From Pedobacter sp. (GTDB taxonomy: Bacteria; Bacteroidota; Bacteroidia; Sphingobacteriales; Sphingobacteriaceae): a DNA stretch of 6,263 bases. Below the pieces are notes generated by a model that was not told the origin of the DNA, searched no databases, and saw nothing but the letters and a program-made list of their open reading frames with translations. Position 1 is the stretch's first letter, and each line of letters starts with the position of its first letter. Shown in pieces: positions 1 through 5,199 of the stretch. The stretch lies in assembly GCA_028287885.1 (NCBI GenBank), contig JAQBOT010000448.1:1-6263 (forward strand), written 5' to 3'. Made by a program: the position numbers and the translations under genes.

Positions 1-215
1 AATATTAGGTCATTGCCAAAATTCGTTGGGATAGGATCTTCTACAAACGGATTACCTCCATTCTTTGCTTCAATGAGAAATGTAGAAATGTCGCGCTGAT
101 TTACTATTTTCCAATGAATTTTTTTAGGCTCGTTATTCGGATAAACTTTAATGGTTTTTTTTCCCCCGAGATCTAATCCACCAGTGGAACTTAGACTTAA
201 CCTAATTGTTTCCAT
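1..215 (-). CDS. Hypothetical protein, N-terminal part (runs off left edge)
   Basis: I do not recognise this protein. From an ATG at 213-215 the minus strand is open for 71 codons to the window edge without a stop. The translation begins METIRLSLSSTGGLDLGGKK, is rich in Gly, Asn and Lys, and has no signal peptide, membrane segment or known motif. The alternation of short hydrophobic and polar residues would suit a small beta-rich domain, but that is a guess. The leader is very A/T-rich with no Shine-Dalgarno sequence, as is normal in Bacteroidota. A candidate promoter lies about 60 bases upstream (276-306). The strand matches tRNA-Ser and pyk, but a strong terminator separates it from them, so it is probably a separate transcription unit. 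The reading frame is well supported by length and lack of stops; the function is unknown. Confidence 0.6.
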   Translation of the reverse strand, partial: METIRLSLSSTGGLDLGGKKTIKVYPNNEPKKIHWKIVNQRDISTFLIEAKNGGNPFVEDPIPTNFGNDLI

Positions 216-275
216 ATATAAAATTTAAATTGATAAAATCTTTGAACAAGATGTTAATACGACTATTCCACATCT

Positions 276-306
276 GAAAACTACGCCTGAGCTTCCATAG
301 TTCAAT
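276..306 (-). promoter_or_regulatory. Candidate promoter of the left-edge hypothetical gene
   Basis: On the minus strand ATTG (303-306) is followed after 19 bases by TAGTTTTC (276-283). This resembles the Bacteroidota consensus TTTG-N19-21-TAnnTTTG, with one mismatch in each element. It would give a leader of roughly 55-60 bases before the ATG at 215. Such short A/T-rich matches arise by chance, so this is only a candidate. Confidence 0.3.
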
Positions 307-328
307 TTCTTGATTTAAACCCATTTGA

Positions 329-352
329 AAAATAGCTATTGATAGCTATTTT
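329..352. repeat. Perfect 10-bp inverted repeat with 4-base loop
   Basis: The arms are AAAATAGCTA (329-338) and TAGCTATTTT (343-352), separated by TTGA. The same sequence is also a tandem direct repeat of TAGCTATT (333-340 and 343-350). It could form a hairpin in either transcript; read on the minus strand the second arm ends in a run of five T. It lies between the tRNA-Ser terminator and the candidate promoter of the left-edge gene, so it could be a back-up terminator or a protein binding site. Its role is unknown. Confidence 0.55.
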
Positions 353-485
353 AAAAACACGTTATAAGGAATAAGTTTTCGGAGAGCTGGAACTCATATT
401 TATAAACGGTGGGTAAAGCGTAGCCGCATTGTTACATGGGAACCATACTAGGCACTTGTTGATAGATCTGGGAAATGACGCAAAC

Positions 486-516
486 AAAAAAGGGTTGCTC
501 TTAATAGAGCAACCCT
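486..516 (-). terminator. Intrinsic terminator of the pyk/tRNA-Ser transcript
   Basis: A perfect 10-bp stem (AGGGTTGCTC at 491-500 pairing with GAGCAACCCT at 507-516) has a 6-base loop. On the minus strand it is followed directly by a T run (486-490) and further T-rich sequence. It begins 27 bases downstream of the tRNA-Ser 3' end, in the right orientation to end tRNA-Ser transcription and any read-through from pyk. The plus-strand side lacks a T run, so it is probably one-directional. Confidence 0.88.
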
Positions 517-543
517 CTTAATATTATACTTAATCTAAAACTG

Positions 544-631
544 CGGAGAGAGACGGATTCGAACCCTCGATACCCTTTTGAGGTATACACACTTTCCAGG
601 CGTGCTCCTTCAACCACTCGGACACCTCTCC
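544..631 (-). tRNA. tRNA-Ser (anticodon GGA)
   Basis: This 88-base class II tRNA decodes UCC and UCU. Acceptor arms GGAGAGG (625-631) and TCTCTCC (545-551) pair with a terminal G-U; the discriminator G is at 544. The D stem pairs UCC with GGA. The anticodon stem CACGC/GTGTG encloses the loop CTGGAAA, with the GGA anticodon at 595-597. A long variable arm (ATACC/GGTAT) and the T loop TTCGAAT mark it as a serine tRNA. CCA is not encoded (the next bases are CAG), so it must be added after transcription. Oddly, the T stem GAGGG/CCGTC has a G-G mismatch (positions 566 and 554; tRNA 51 and 63), where a C at 63 would be expected. The gene sits 49 bases downstream of pyk on the same strand, has a possible promoter of its own, and ends at a strong terminator. 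Confidence 0.95.
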
Positions 632-640
632 TTTTTCAGG

Positions 641-667
641 ATTGCAAAACTATAAAAATTTTGCAAT
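641..667. repeat. 9-bp inverted repeat between pyk and tRNA-Ser
   Basis: The arms ATTGCAAAA (641-649) and TTTTGCAAT (659-667) are perfect reverse complements with a 9-base loop. The repeat lies 13 bases after the pyk stop codon and just before the tRNA. No T run follows it on the minus strand, so it is not a standard terminator; it may stabilise the pyk mRNA 3' end or be a processing signal. It overlaps the candidate tRNA promoter box. Confidence 0.5.
645..652 (-). promoter_or_regulatory. Candidate -7 box for tRNA-Ser
   Basis: The minus strand reads TAGTTTTG, an exact match to the Bacteroidota -7 consensus TAnnTTTG, 13 bases before the mature tRNA 5' end, which would leave a leader of only a few bases. 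No good TTTG is present at the -33 spacing, so this is suggestive only. Read-through from pyk is the alternative source of the tRNA. Confidence 0.35.
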
Positions 668-680
668 ACTAAGCATAAGA

Positions 681-2111
681 TTAATCAACCGTGGTAATCT
701 TCAGCATATTTGTTTTACCCTTACGCTCCATCGGAATGGCGGCTGTATTTATAACTACATCTCCTTTTTTAATTAACTTCAGGTCTTTTAGCAAGTGATT
801 CACATCTAAGATCGTCTCATCTGTGCTGTCGAACTTGTCGTAGTAGAACCCTTGAACTCCCCAAACCAGACTCAAACTGTTTAACAAGCTTCTGTTGCTG
901 GTGAAGATATAAATCAGCGCTTCTGGACGGTGACTTGAAATTTCAAAAGCAGTATATCCGCTCAAAGTGATGGATACGATACCTACAGCCTTTGTTTGTT
1001 TTGCTAGGAAGGTAGCTGAATCACATACCGCATCGCTTAAGAAACTATCTGCACTAGGCTTCAGGAATTTCTCTGCATGGAATGGATAGTTGTTTTGCTC
1101 AATGTTTTGGATGATCTTTTGCATTGTTTCAATAACGATCAATGGAAACTCTCCAACTGATGTTTCTCCACTTAGCATCACTGCATCTGCTCCGTCCAAT
1201 ACCGAGTTTGCAACGTCGTTTACCTCAGCACGTGTTGGCCTTGGCGTAGTGATCATGCTCTCTAACATCTGAGTAGCTACGATTACGGGCTTAGAGGCAG
1301 CACGACATTTGTTAACGATCATTTTCTGTAACAAGGGAACTTCTTCCATCGGCATTTCAACACCCAGGTCACCACGGGCAACCATAACGGCGTCGGAAAC
1401 TGCGATGATGGCATCTATATTGGCAATTGCTTCAGGCTTCTCGATTTTCGCAATAACCTTTGCTGTTTTGCCTCTTGCTTTGATGATCTCTTTAAGTTCG
1501 ATGATGTCTTCTGCATTACGCACGAAAGATAGACCGATCCATTCTACATCATTCTTCAATACAAACTCCAGGTTATCTCTGTCTTCAGGAGTTAAAGAAG
1601 GAATGGAAACTTTAGTATTTGGAAGGTTAACACCTTTTCTTGATGTCAGAATACCACCGTGAACAATTTCACAAATTACTTCATCTTCATAATTTGTTTC
1701 AATAACACGCATCTGAAGCTTTCCATCGTCCAAAAGGATGATTTCACCTGCTTTCACATCTTTTGGAAAGGTGTCATAAGTAATATAAATGCGATCTTCA
1801 TTACCAATACACTCTTTGGTGGTAATCACAGTACGGTTACCATTAACTAGGTGTATACCGCCATCCTTAACCATTCCGATGCGGATTTTAGGCCCTTGCA
1901 GGTCTGCCAGGATTCCAACATTGTAATTGTACTTCTTGTTAAGATCTCTGATGGTATCTAGTACGGCTTGATGATCAGCTTGAGAACCGTGTGAAAAGTT
2001 TAAACGGCAAACATCTAATCCTGCATTAAACATGCTAAATAAAACTTCTGGCTTAGCGGATGCAGGTCCTAAAGTGGCTACGATTTTTGTTCTGGAATGA
2101 AAAGGTTTCAT
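681..2111 (-). CDS. pyk: Pyruvate kinase
   Basis: It catalyses the last step of glycolysis in the cytoplasm: phosphoenolpyruvate plus ADP gives pyruvate plus ATP. The 476 residues match the usual bacterial length. The TIM barrel begins with RTKIVATLGPAS (7-18); the nucleotide/substrate Arg36 lies in CRLNFSHG. The small B domain follows LADLQGPKIR (68-77). The catalytic Lys222 and metal-binding Glu224 are in AKIEKPEAI, metal-binding Asp248 in VARGDLGVE, and Thr280 in VATQMLESM. PTRAEVNDVANSVLDGADAV (292-311) and MLSGETSVG complete the barrel signature; the C-terminal allosteric-type domain runs from about 355 to 476. No extra C-terminal PEP-utiliser domain is present. By eye Glu105 aligns with the residue linked to potassium dependence in muscle pyruvate kinase, but this is tentative. 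The ATG has no plausible upstream competitor. It lies 137 bases downstream of the IPExxxVDY gene on the same strand, with a candidate promoter between them. Confidence 0.97.
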   Translation of the reverse strand: MKPFHSRTKIVATLGPASAKPEVLFSMFNAGLDVCRLNFSHGSQADHQAVLDTIRDLNKKYNYNVGILADLQGPKIRIGMVKDGGIHLVNGNRTVITTKECIGNEDRIYITYDTFPKDVKAGEIILLDDGKLQMRVIETNYEDEVICEIVHGGILTSRKGVNLPNTKVSIPSLTPEDRDNLEFVLKNDVEWIGLSFVRNAEDIIELKEIIKARGKTAKVIAKIEKPEAIANIDAIIAVSDAVMVARGDLGVEMPMEEVPLLQKMIVNKCRAASKPVIVATQMLESMITTPRPTRAEVNDVANSVLDGADAVMLSGETSVGEFPLIVIETMQKIIQNIEQNNYPFHAEKFLKPSADSFLSDAVCDSATFLAKQTKAVGIVSITLSGYTAFEISSHRPEALIYIFTSNRSLLNSLSLVWGVQGFYYDKFDSTDETILDVNHLLKDLKLIKKGDVVINTAAIPMERKGKTNMLKITTVD

Positions 2112-2211
2112 TTAACTTACTTTTATTTATTACCGACGAAGAATGCGACTGTTTAGATCTATAAACTCTTATCCGTCTGCTTATTGGTTAATTTTTCTTA
2201 ATTACAAAAGT

Positions 2212-2219
2212 CAAATATA
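2212..2219 (-). promoter_or_regulatory. Candidate -7 box for pyk
   Basis: The minus strand reads TATATTTG, an exact match to TAnnTTTG, in the gap between the IPExxxVDY stop and the pyk start. It would give a leader of about 95 bases. A matching -33 TTTG at the normal distance was not found. If real, pyk can be transcribed separately from the upstream gene. Confidence 0.35.
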
Positions 2220-2248
2220 GTGTATTTCACACACCTATGGGGTAAAAA

Positions 2249-2668
2249 TTACATTACGAGGTTTTCTTTCGATTTCAATTTTCTAGGATCTACTTGTATA
2301 GCTCCCTGGATCTCGGGCATTTTATTTAGGCCTTTTAATATAAAATTTAGGTCTTCATTATCCATATAATGGTGTACAACAAGGAAGTAATCAACTTTGT
2401 TCATTTCAGGAATTAAAAACCCTTCGCTATTTCGATTGTTTACAATGAAGTATTCATTTTCCCCTTGTTCTGACAAAAAATAGTACTTGGAGAAAGCTAA
2501 TGCTGGTTCGTCAATGTTAAAATAGACTTCATGATCGCTTATTTTCTCGAAGTTGAAGTTGAGGCTCTTGTTAATTTTGTGACAAAGCACGTAATCTTTC
2601 AATGGTGCAGTAATGGCAATTAAGATAAAGTCAAGATCGAGGGATAATTTGAGGTAGGTCTTGTTCAA
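2249..2668 (-). CDS. IPExxxVDY family protein (unknown function)
   Basis: This is a 139-residue protein of a Bacteroidota family named after its signature, here exactly IPEMNKVDY at residues 86-94, followed by the hydrophobic FLVVHHY. The function of the family is not known. There is no signal peptide or membrane helix; mixed acidic and aromatic residues suggest a small soluble cytoplasmic fold. The start needs care: the first codon used here is TTG (2666-2668), giving a family-like MNKTYLKL opening. The frame has a stop (TAA) three codons upstream, an ATT as the only codon of start type in between, and no internal ATG before residue 89. So a non-ATG start is forced unless the sequence has an error. 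It is divergent from acpP (160-base gap) and followed on the same strand by pyk. The placement between glycolysis and fatty-acid genes is suggestive, but no role can be stated. Confidence 0.85.
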   Translation of the reverse strand: MNKTYLKLSLDLDFILIAITAPLKDYVLCHKINKSLNFNFEKISDHEVYFNIDEPALAFSKYYFLSEQGENEYFIVNNRNSEGFLIPEMNKVDYFLVVHHYMDNEDLNFILKGLNKMPEIQGAIQVDPRKLKSKENLVM

Positions 2669-2700
2669 AATAGATTACTTTGCGTTAGGCCACGAAATTA

Positions 2701-2730
2701 TAAAACTAATTTTAACTTTACGGACCCAAT
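2701..2730 (-). promoter_or_regulatory. Candidate promoter of the IPExxxVDY gene
   Basis: On the minus strand ATTG (2727-2730) precedes TAGTTTTA (2701-2708) by 18 bases, one mismatch per element from TTTG-N19-21-TAnnTTTG. The leader would be about 25-30 bases. It partly overlaps the inverted repeat at 2726-2748. It is a weak candidate. Confidence 0.25.
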
Positions 2731-2748
2731 TAAAATCACTAAAATTGG
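2726..2748. repeat. Inverted repeat in the acpP divergent promoter region
   Basis: CCAATT (2726-2731) and AATTGG (2743-2748) are reverse complements separated by 11 bases, making a 23-base dyad. It lies immediately upstream of the candidate acpP -33 element (2765-2768) and over the -33 element proposed for the divergent gene. The size and location would suit a dimeric regulator's operator, but the arms are short and A/T-rich, so chance is possible. Confidence 0.3.
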
Positions 2749-2764
2749 TAGAGAAATAAAAACA

Positions 2765-2795
2765 TTTGAAATGTGTTAGAATTTATTTTTCTTTG
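2765..2795 (+). promoter_or_regulatory. Candidate promoter of acpP-fabF-rnc
   Basis: TTTG (2765-2768) is followed after exactly 19 bases by TTTCTTTG (2788-2795), a one-mismatch version of the Bacteroidota TAnnTTTG box, then GCAC-like sequence also seen after the yicC box. Transcription would begin near 2800, leaving an A/T-rich leader of about 28 bases without a Shine-Dalgarno sequence, typical for a strongly expressed gene of this phylum. This is the best-supported promoter in the window. Confidence 0.55.
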
Positions 2796-2828
2796 CACTG
2801 AATTATTTAACCATTAAATTATAACATT

Positions 2829-3065
2829 ATGTCTGATATTGCTTCAAGAGTTAAGGCTATTATCGTTGAAAAATTAGGAGTAGATGAAAGCGAAGTTACA
2901 CCAGAAGCTTCTTTCACTAACGACCTTGGTGCGGATTCTTTGGATACTGTAGAGCTTATCATGGAATTCGAAAAAGAATTCAATGTAGCAATCCCAGATG
3001 ACCAAGCTGAAACTATCGGCACAGTTGGTCAAGCAGTTGCTTACCTAGAGAAAAACGTAAAGTAG
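2829..3065 (+). CDS. acpP: Acyl carrier protein
   Basis: This 78-residue acidic protein carries growing acyl chains as thioesters on a 4'-phosphopantetheine arm during type II fatty-acid synthesis in the cytoplasm. The attachment site is Ser37 in the motif [12 protein letters not shown] (residues 32-43), where holo-ACP synthase would add the arm. The helix II recognition face ([15 protein letters not shown]) is strongly acidic, as required for docking to Fab enzymes. [16 protein letters not shown] is the usual loop and helix III-IV region. Length and motifs are standard. It is the first gene of a probable operon: fabF starts 29 bases after its stop and rnc follows. The ATG lies within an A/T-rich leader downstream of a good candidate promoter. 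A small hairpin after the stop may help set the higher level of acpP relative to fabF. Nothing is unusual in the protein. Confidence 0.98.
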   Translation: MSDIASRVKAIIVEKLGVDESEVTPEASFTNDLGADSLDTVELIMEFEKEFNVAIPDDQAETIGTVGQAVAYLEKNVK

Positions 3066-3068
3066 AAC

Positions 3069-3083
3069 ATACGGTCTCCGTAT
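3069..3083 (+). repeat. Small hairpin in the acpP-fabF gap
   Basis: ATACGG (3069-3074) and CCGTAT (3078-3083) form a perfect 6-bp stem with a TCT loop, four bases after the acpP stop codon and 12 bases before the fabF ATG. No T run follows, so it is not an intrinsic terminator. It could protect the acpP 3' end or mark an mRNA processing site that lets acpP outnumber fabF; that role is inferred. Confidence 0.45.
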
Positions 3084-3094
3084 AATTCGTATAA

Positions 3095-4348
3095 ATGGAA
3101 TTAAAAAGAGTAGTAGTTACAGGTTTAGGTGCGCTCACTCCAATTGGAAATACAGTTCCCGCATATTGGGAAGGATTACTGAATGGTGTGAGCGGCGCTG
3201 GGCCGATAACCCAGTTTGATACAGAAAAGTTCAAAACGAAATTTGCATGTGAGCTTAAAAACTTCAATCCAGAAGATTTTATGGACCGGAAAGAGGCGCG
3301 CAAGCTTGATCCATTTGTTCAATATGCGATCGCATCTACAGATGAAGCCGTGAAAGATAGTCTTCTTGACTTCTCCACACTGGATACCAACCGCATAGGT
3401 GTTATCTGGGGCTCTGGTATTGGCGGTATTAAGACCTTCGTTGATGAAATGAGAAACTTTTTTGGAGGCGATGGTACTCCAAGAATAAATCCTTTCTTTA
3501 TTCCAAAAATGATCATAGATATCGTGCCAGGTCACATATCTATAAAATATGGCCTTCGTGGGCCAAACTTCGCTACAGTTTCTGCCTGTGCGTCTTCTAC
3601 AAATGCCATGATTGATGCATTCAATTATATCAGACTTGGTATGACTGACGTAATTATCTCAGGTGGTTCAGAAGCAATCATTAATGAAGCTGGTATCGGT
3701 GGATTTAATGCAATGCATGCCCTATCAACCCGTAATGATGATCCTGCAACTGCTTCAAGGCCGTTTGACAAAGACCGTGATGGTTTTGTTGCCGGAGAAG
3801 GTGCTGGAACAATCATACTTGAAGAACTGGAACATGCAAAGAAACGTGGTGCAAAGATCTATGCTGAGATTGTTGGCGGAGGCATGAGCGCGGATGCAAA
3901 CCACATTACTGCACCTCATCCTCAGGGACTTGGAGCTAAGATGGTGATGTCAAATGCATTGAATGATGCACGCATGGACACTTCTGACATTGACTATATC
4001 AATGTGCACGGAACTTCTACTCCCCTTGGTGATATTTCTGAGACCAGTGCAATTGTTGATTTGTTTGGCGAAAACGCCTACAAATTGAACATCAGTTCTA
4101 CCAAGTCAATGACTGGCCACTTATTGGGAGCTGCAGGCGCCATTGAGGCAATCGCTGCCATCCTAGCCGTTAAAAATGATATTGTTCCTCCTACGATCAA
4201 CCATTTTAATGATGATTCTCAGATCAATAACAAACTGAACTTCACGTTCAATAAAGCAGAAAAACGTACCGTTCGTGCAGCGTTGAGCAATACCTTTGGC
4301 TTTGGCGGTCATAATGCATCTGTCATTTTCAAGAAATACGAAGAATAA
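3095..4348 (+). CDS. fabF: Beta-ketoacyl-ACP synthase II
   Basis: It condenses malonyl-ACP with acyl-ACP, the elongation step of type II fatty-acid synthesis, releasing CO2. The 417 residues match the family. The thiolase-fold catalytic set is complete: nucleophile Cys165 in VSACASSTNAM, His305 in VHGTSTPLGD, Lys337 in SSTKSMTGH and His342 in GHLLGAAGA. The C-terminal FGFGGHN (401-407) contains the gating phenylalanine region. The opening KRVVVTGLGALTPIG is typical of FabF, and the KSMTGHLLGAAGA form fits FabF rather than FabH. FabB versus FabF cannot be fully separated by eye, but linkage to acpP and the single-copy habit of Bacteroidota favour FabF. The start ATG is 29 bases after acpP, without a Shine-Dalgarno sequence, and rnc follows after 26 bases, so all three are probably cotranscribed. 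Confidence 0.97.
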   Translation: MELKRVVVTGLGALTPIGNTVPAYWEGLLNGVSGAGPITQFDTEKFKTKFACELKNFNPEDFMDRKEARKLDPFVQYAIASTDEAVKDSLLDFSTLDTNRIGVIWGSGIGGIKTFVDEMRNFFGGDGTPRINPFFIPKMIIDIVPGHISIKYGLRGPNFATVSACASSTNAMIDAFNYIRLGMTDVIISGGSEAIINEAGIGGFNAMHALSTRNDDPATASRPFDKDRDGFVAGEGAGTIILEELEHAKKRGAKIYAEIVGGGMSADANHITAPHPQGLGAKMVMSNALNDARMDTSDIDYINVHGTSTPLGDISETSAIVDLFGENAYKLNISSTKSMTGHLLGAAGAIEAIAAILAVKNDIVPPTINHFNDDSQINNKLNFTFNKAEKRTVRAALSNTFGFGGHNASVIFKKYEE

Positions 4349-4374
4349 TCCAATGGTGGATTTGTTAATACTTA

Positions 4375-5103
4375 ATGCTATTGTTTGACTTTTACAAGCT
4401 TTATTTCTCGCAGGATAAAGCTTTTTTAAATAAGCTAAAAAACATATTGGGCTTTGTTCCGGGAAATGCTGCTTTGTATAAAATGGCATTCAGGCATCGC
4501 TCTGTAGCTAAAGTACTGCAAAACGGAACAAGGAGCAGCAACGAGCGCCTCGAATTTCTTGGAGATGCCATTCTTGGTTCTGTAATCGCAGAGCTGCTTT
4601 TTAAGAGTTATCCGTACAAAGAAGAAGGTTTCTTAACCGAAATGCGCTCTAAGATCGTCAACCGGGCAAACCTAAATCAGCTTGCCCGAAAAATGGGCTT
4701 CGACCAATTAATTGTCTTCGATCAAAAGATGGTGAACATCCAAACGAAACATCATTCTATGCTGGGAGACGCCTTTGAAGCACTTATAGGTGCCATTTAC
4801 CTGGATAAAGGTTACAATTACACGAAAGATTTCCTGATTAAAAGGATTGTAAAACCCTATATAGACATTCATACCCTTGAGCTTACTGAGACCAACTTCA
4901 AAAGTAAATTAATTGAATGGTGCCAACGCCAGGGAAAGGATTTCACATTTGATATGGTGGAAAACGACCTGGGTGAAAGTGCCAAGTTGTTTACTATAAA
5001 GGTAATTGTAGACGGGGAAACCTATGGGGTTGGCCGGGATTACAACAAGAAAAATGCGGAAAAGCTTGCTGCCGAAAAGGCTTGTGAAGCGCTCGCGATC
5101 TAA
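4375..5103 (+). CDS. rnc: Ribonuclease III
   Basis: It cleaves double-stranded RNA, maturing ribosomal RNA precursors and structured mRNAs as a homodimer. The 242 residues hold an endonuclease domain (about 15-160) with the signature NERLEFLGDA at 56-65, and a double-stranded RNA-binding domain (about 173-241) with NFKSKLIEWCQ and the basic helix KKNAEKLAAEKACEAL. The expected acidic metal-binding residues are present: Glu60 and Asp64 in the signature, Asp132 and Glu135 in HSMLGDAFEALIGA. The N-terminal extension (LLFDFYKLYFSQDKAF) resembles the form seen in Sphingobacteriaceae, which supports the ATG at 4375, 26 bases after fabF. Linkage to acpP-fabF is the usual Bacteroidota arrangement; in Firmicutes rnc also adjoins acpP. 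It ends 96 bases from a convergent gene with no clear terminator between them. Confidence 0.97.
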   Translation: MLLFDFYKLYFSQDKAFLNKLKNILGFVPGNAALYKMAFRHRSVAKVLQNGTRSSNERLEFLGDAILGSVIAELLFKSYPYKEEGFLTEMRSKIVNRANLNQLARKMGFDQLIVFDQKMVNIQTKHHSMLGDAFEALIGAIYLDKGYNYTKDFLIKRIVKPYIDIHTLELTETNFKSKLIEWCQRQGKDFTFDMVENDLGESAKLFTIKVIVDGETYGVGRDYNKKNAEKLAAEKACEALAI

Positions 5104-5199
5104 ACTCTTTTTACTTCAGCGTTCAACAGTAAAGGGCTAGGACTAAAGCTTTTTGCTTGTTTTGACTTTGGATTTTTACTTTGTCTCAAGTGTGATGTT

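Larger units (their letters stand above)
216..543. other. 328-base stretch without a convincing gene
   Basis: This lies between the tRNA-Ser 3' end and the left-edge hypothetical gene. It holds a candidate promoter (276-306), a perfect 10-bp inverted repeat (329-352) and the tRNA terminator (486-516). The part from about 355 to 480 is less A/T-rich than its surroundings and unexplained. On the minus strand 354-431 is an open stretch of 26 codons (including the words PTVYKYEFQL and SENLFLITCF) bounded by stops on both sides and lacking an ATG. It may be a gene remnant or a chance reading. No long open frame, integrase or transposase fragment was seen. Confidence 0.5.

Noticed and set aside
380..394. 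CGGAGAGCTGGAACT resembles the start of the tRNA-Ser 3' end (CGGAGAG at 544-550), as an island attachment repeat would.
   Set aside because: Only seven bases match exactly before the sequences diverge, and no integrase or island gene is present; chance is likely.
1309..1662. Plus-strand open frame of 117 codons inside pyk.
   Set aside because: It is antisense to a clear pyruvate kinase with all its motifs; no homology, promoter or coding signature is seen.
2675..2682. Plus-strand TTACTTTG as a second acpP promoter.
   Set aside because: The nearest upstream TTTG gives a spacing of 23 bases, and a better placed promoter exists at 2765-2795.
3176..3535. Minus-strand open frame of 119 codons inside fabF.
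   Set aside because: It is a shadow of the fabF frame, whose catalytic residues are all present on the plus strand.
5108..5133. TTTACT/AGTAAA hairpin as an rnc terminator.
   Set aside because: The stem is short, A/T-rich, has a 12-base loop and is not followed by a T run.
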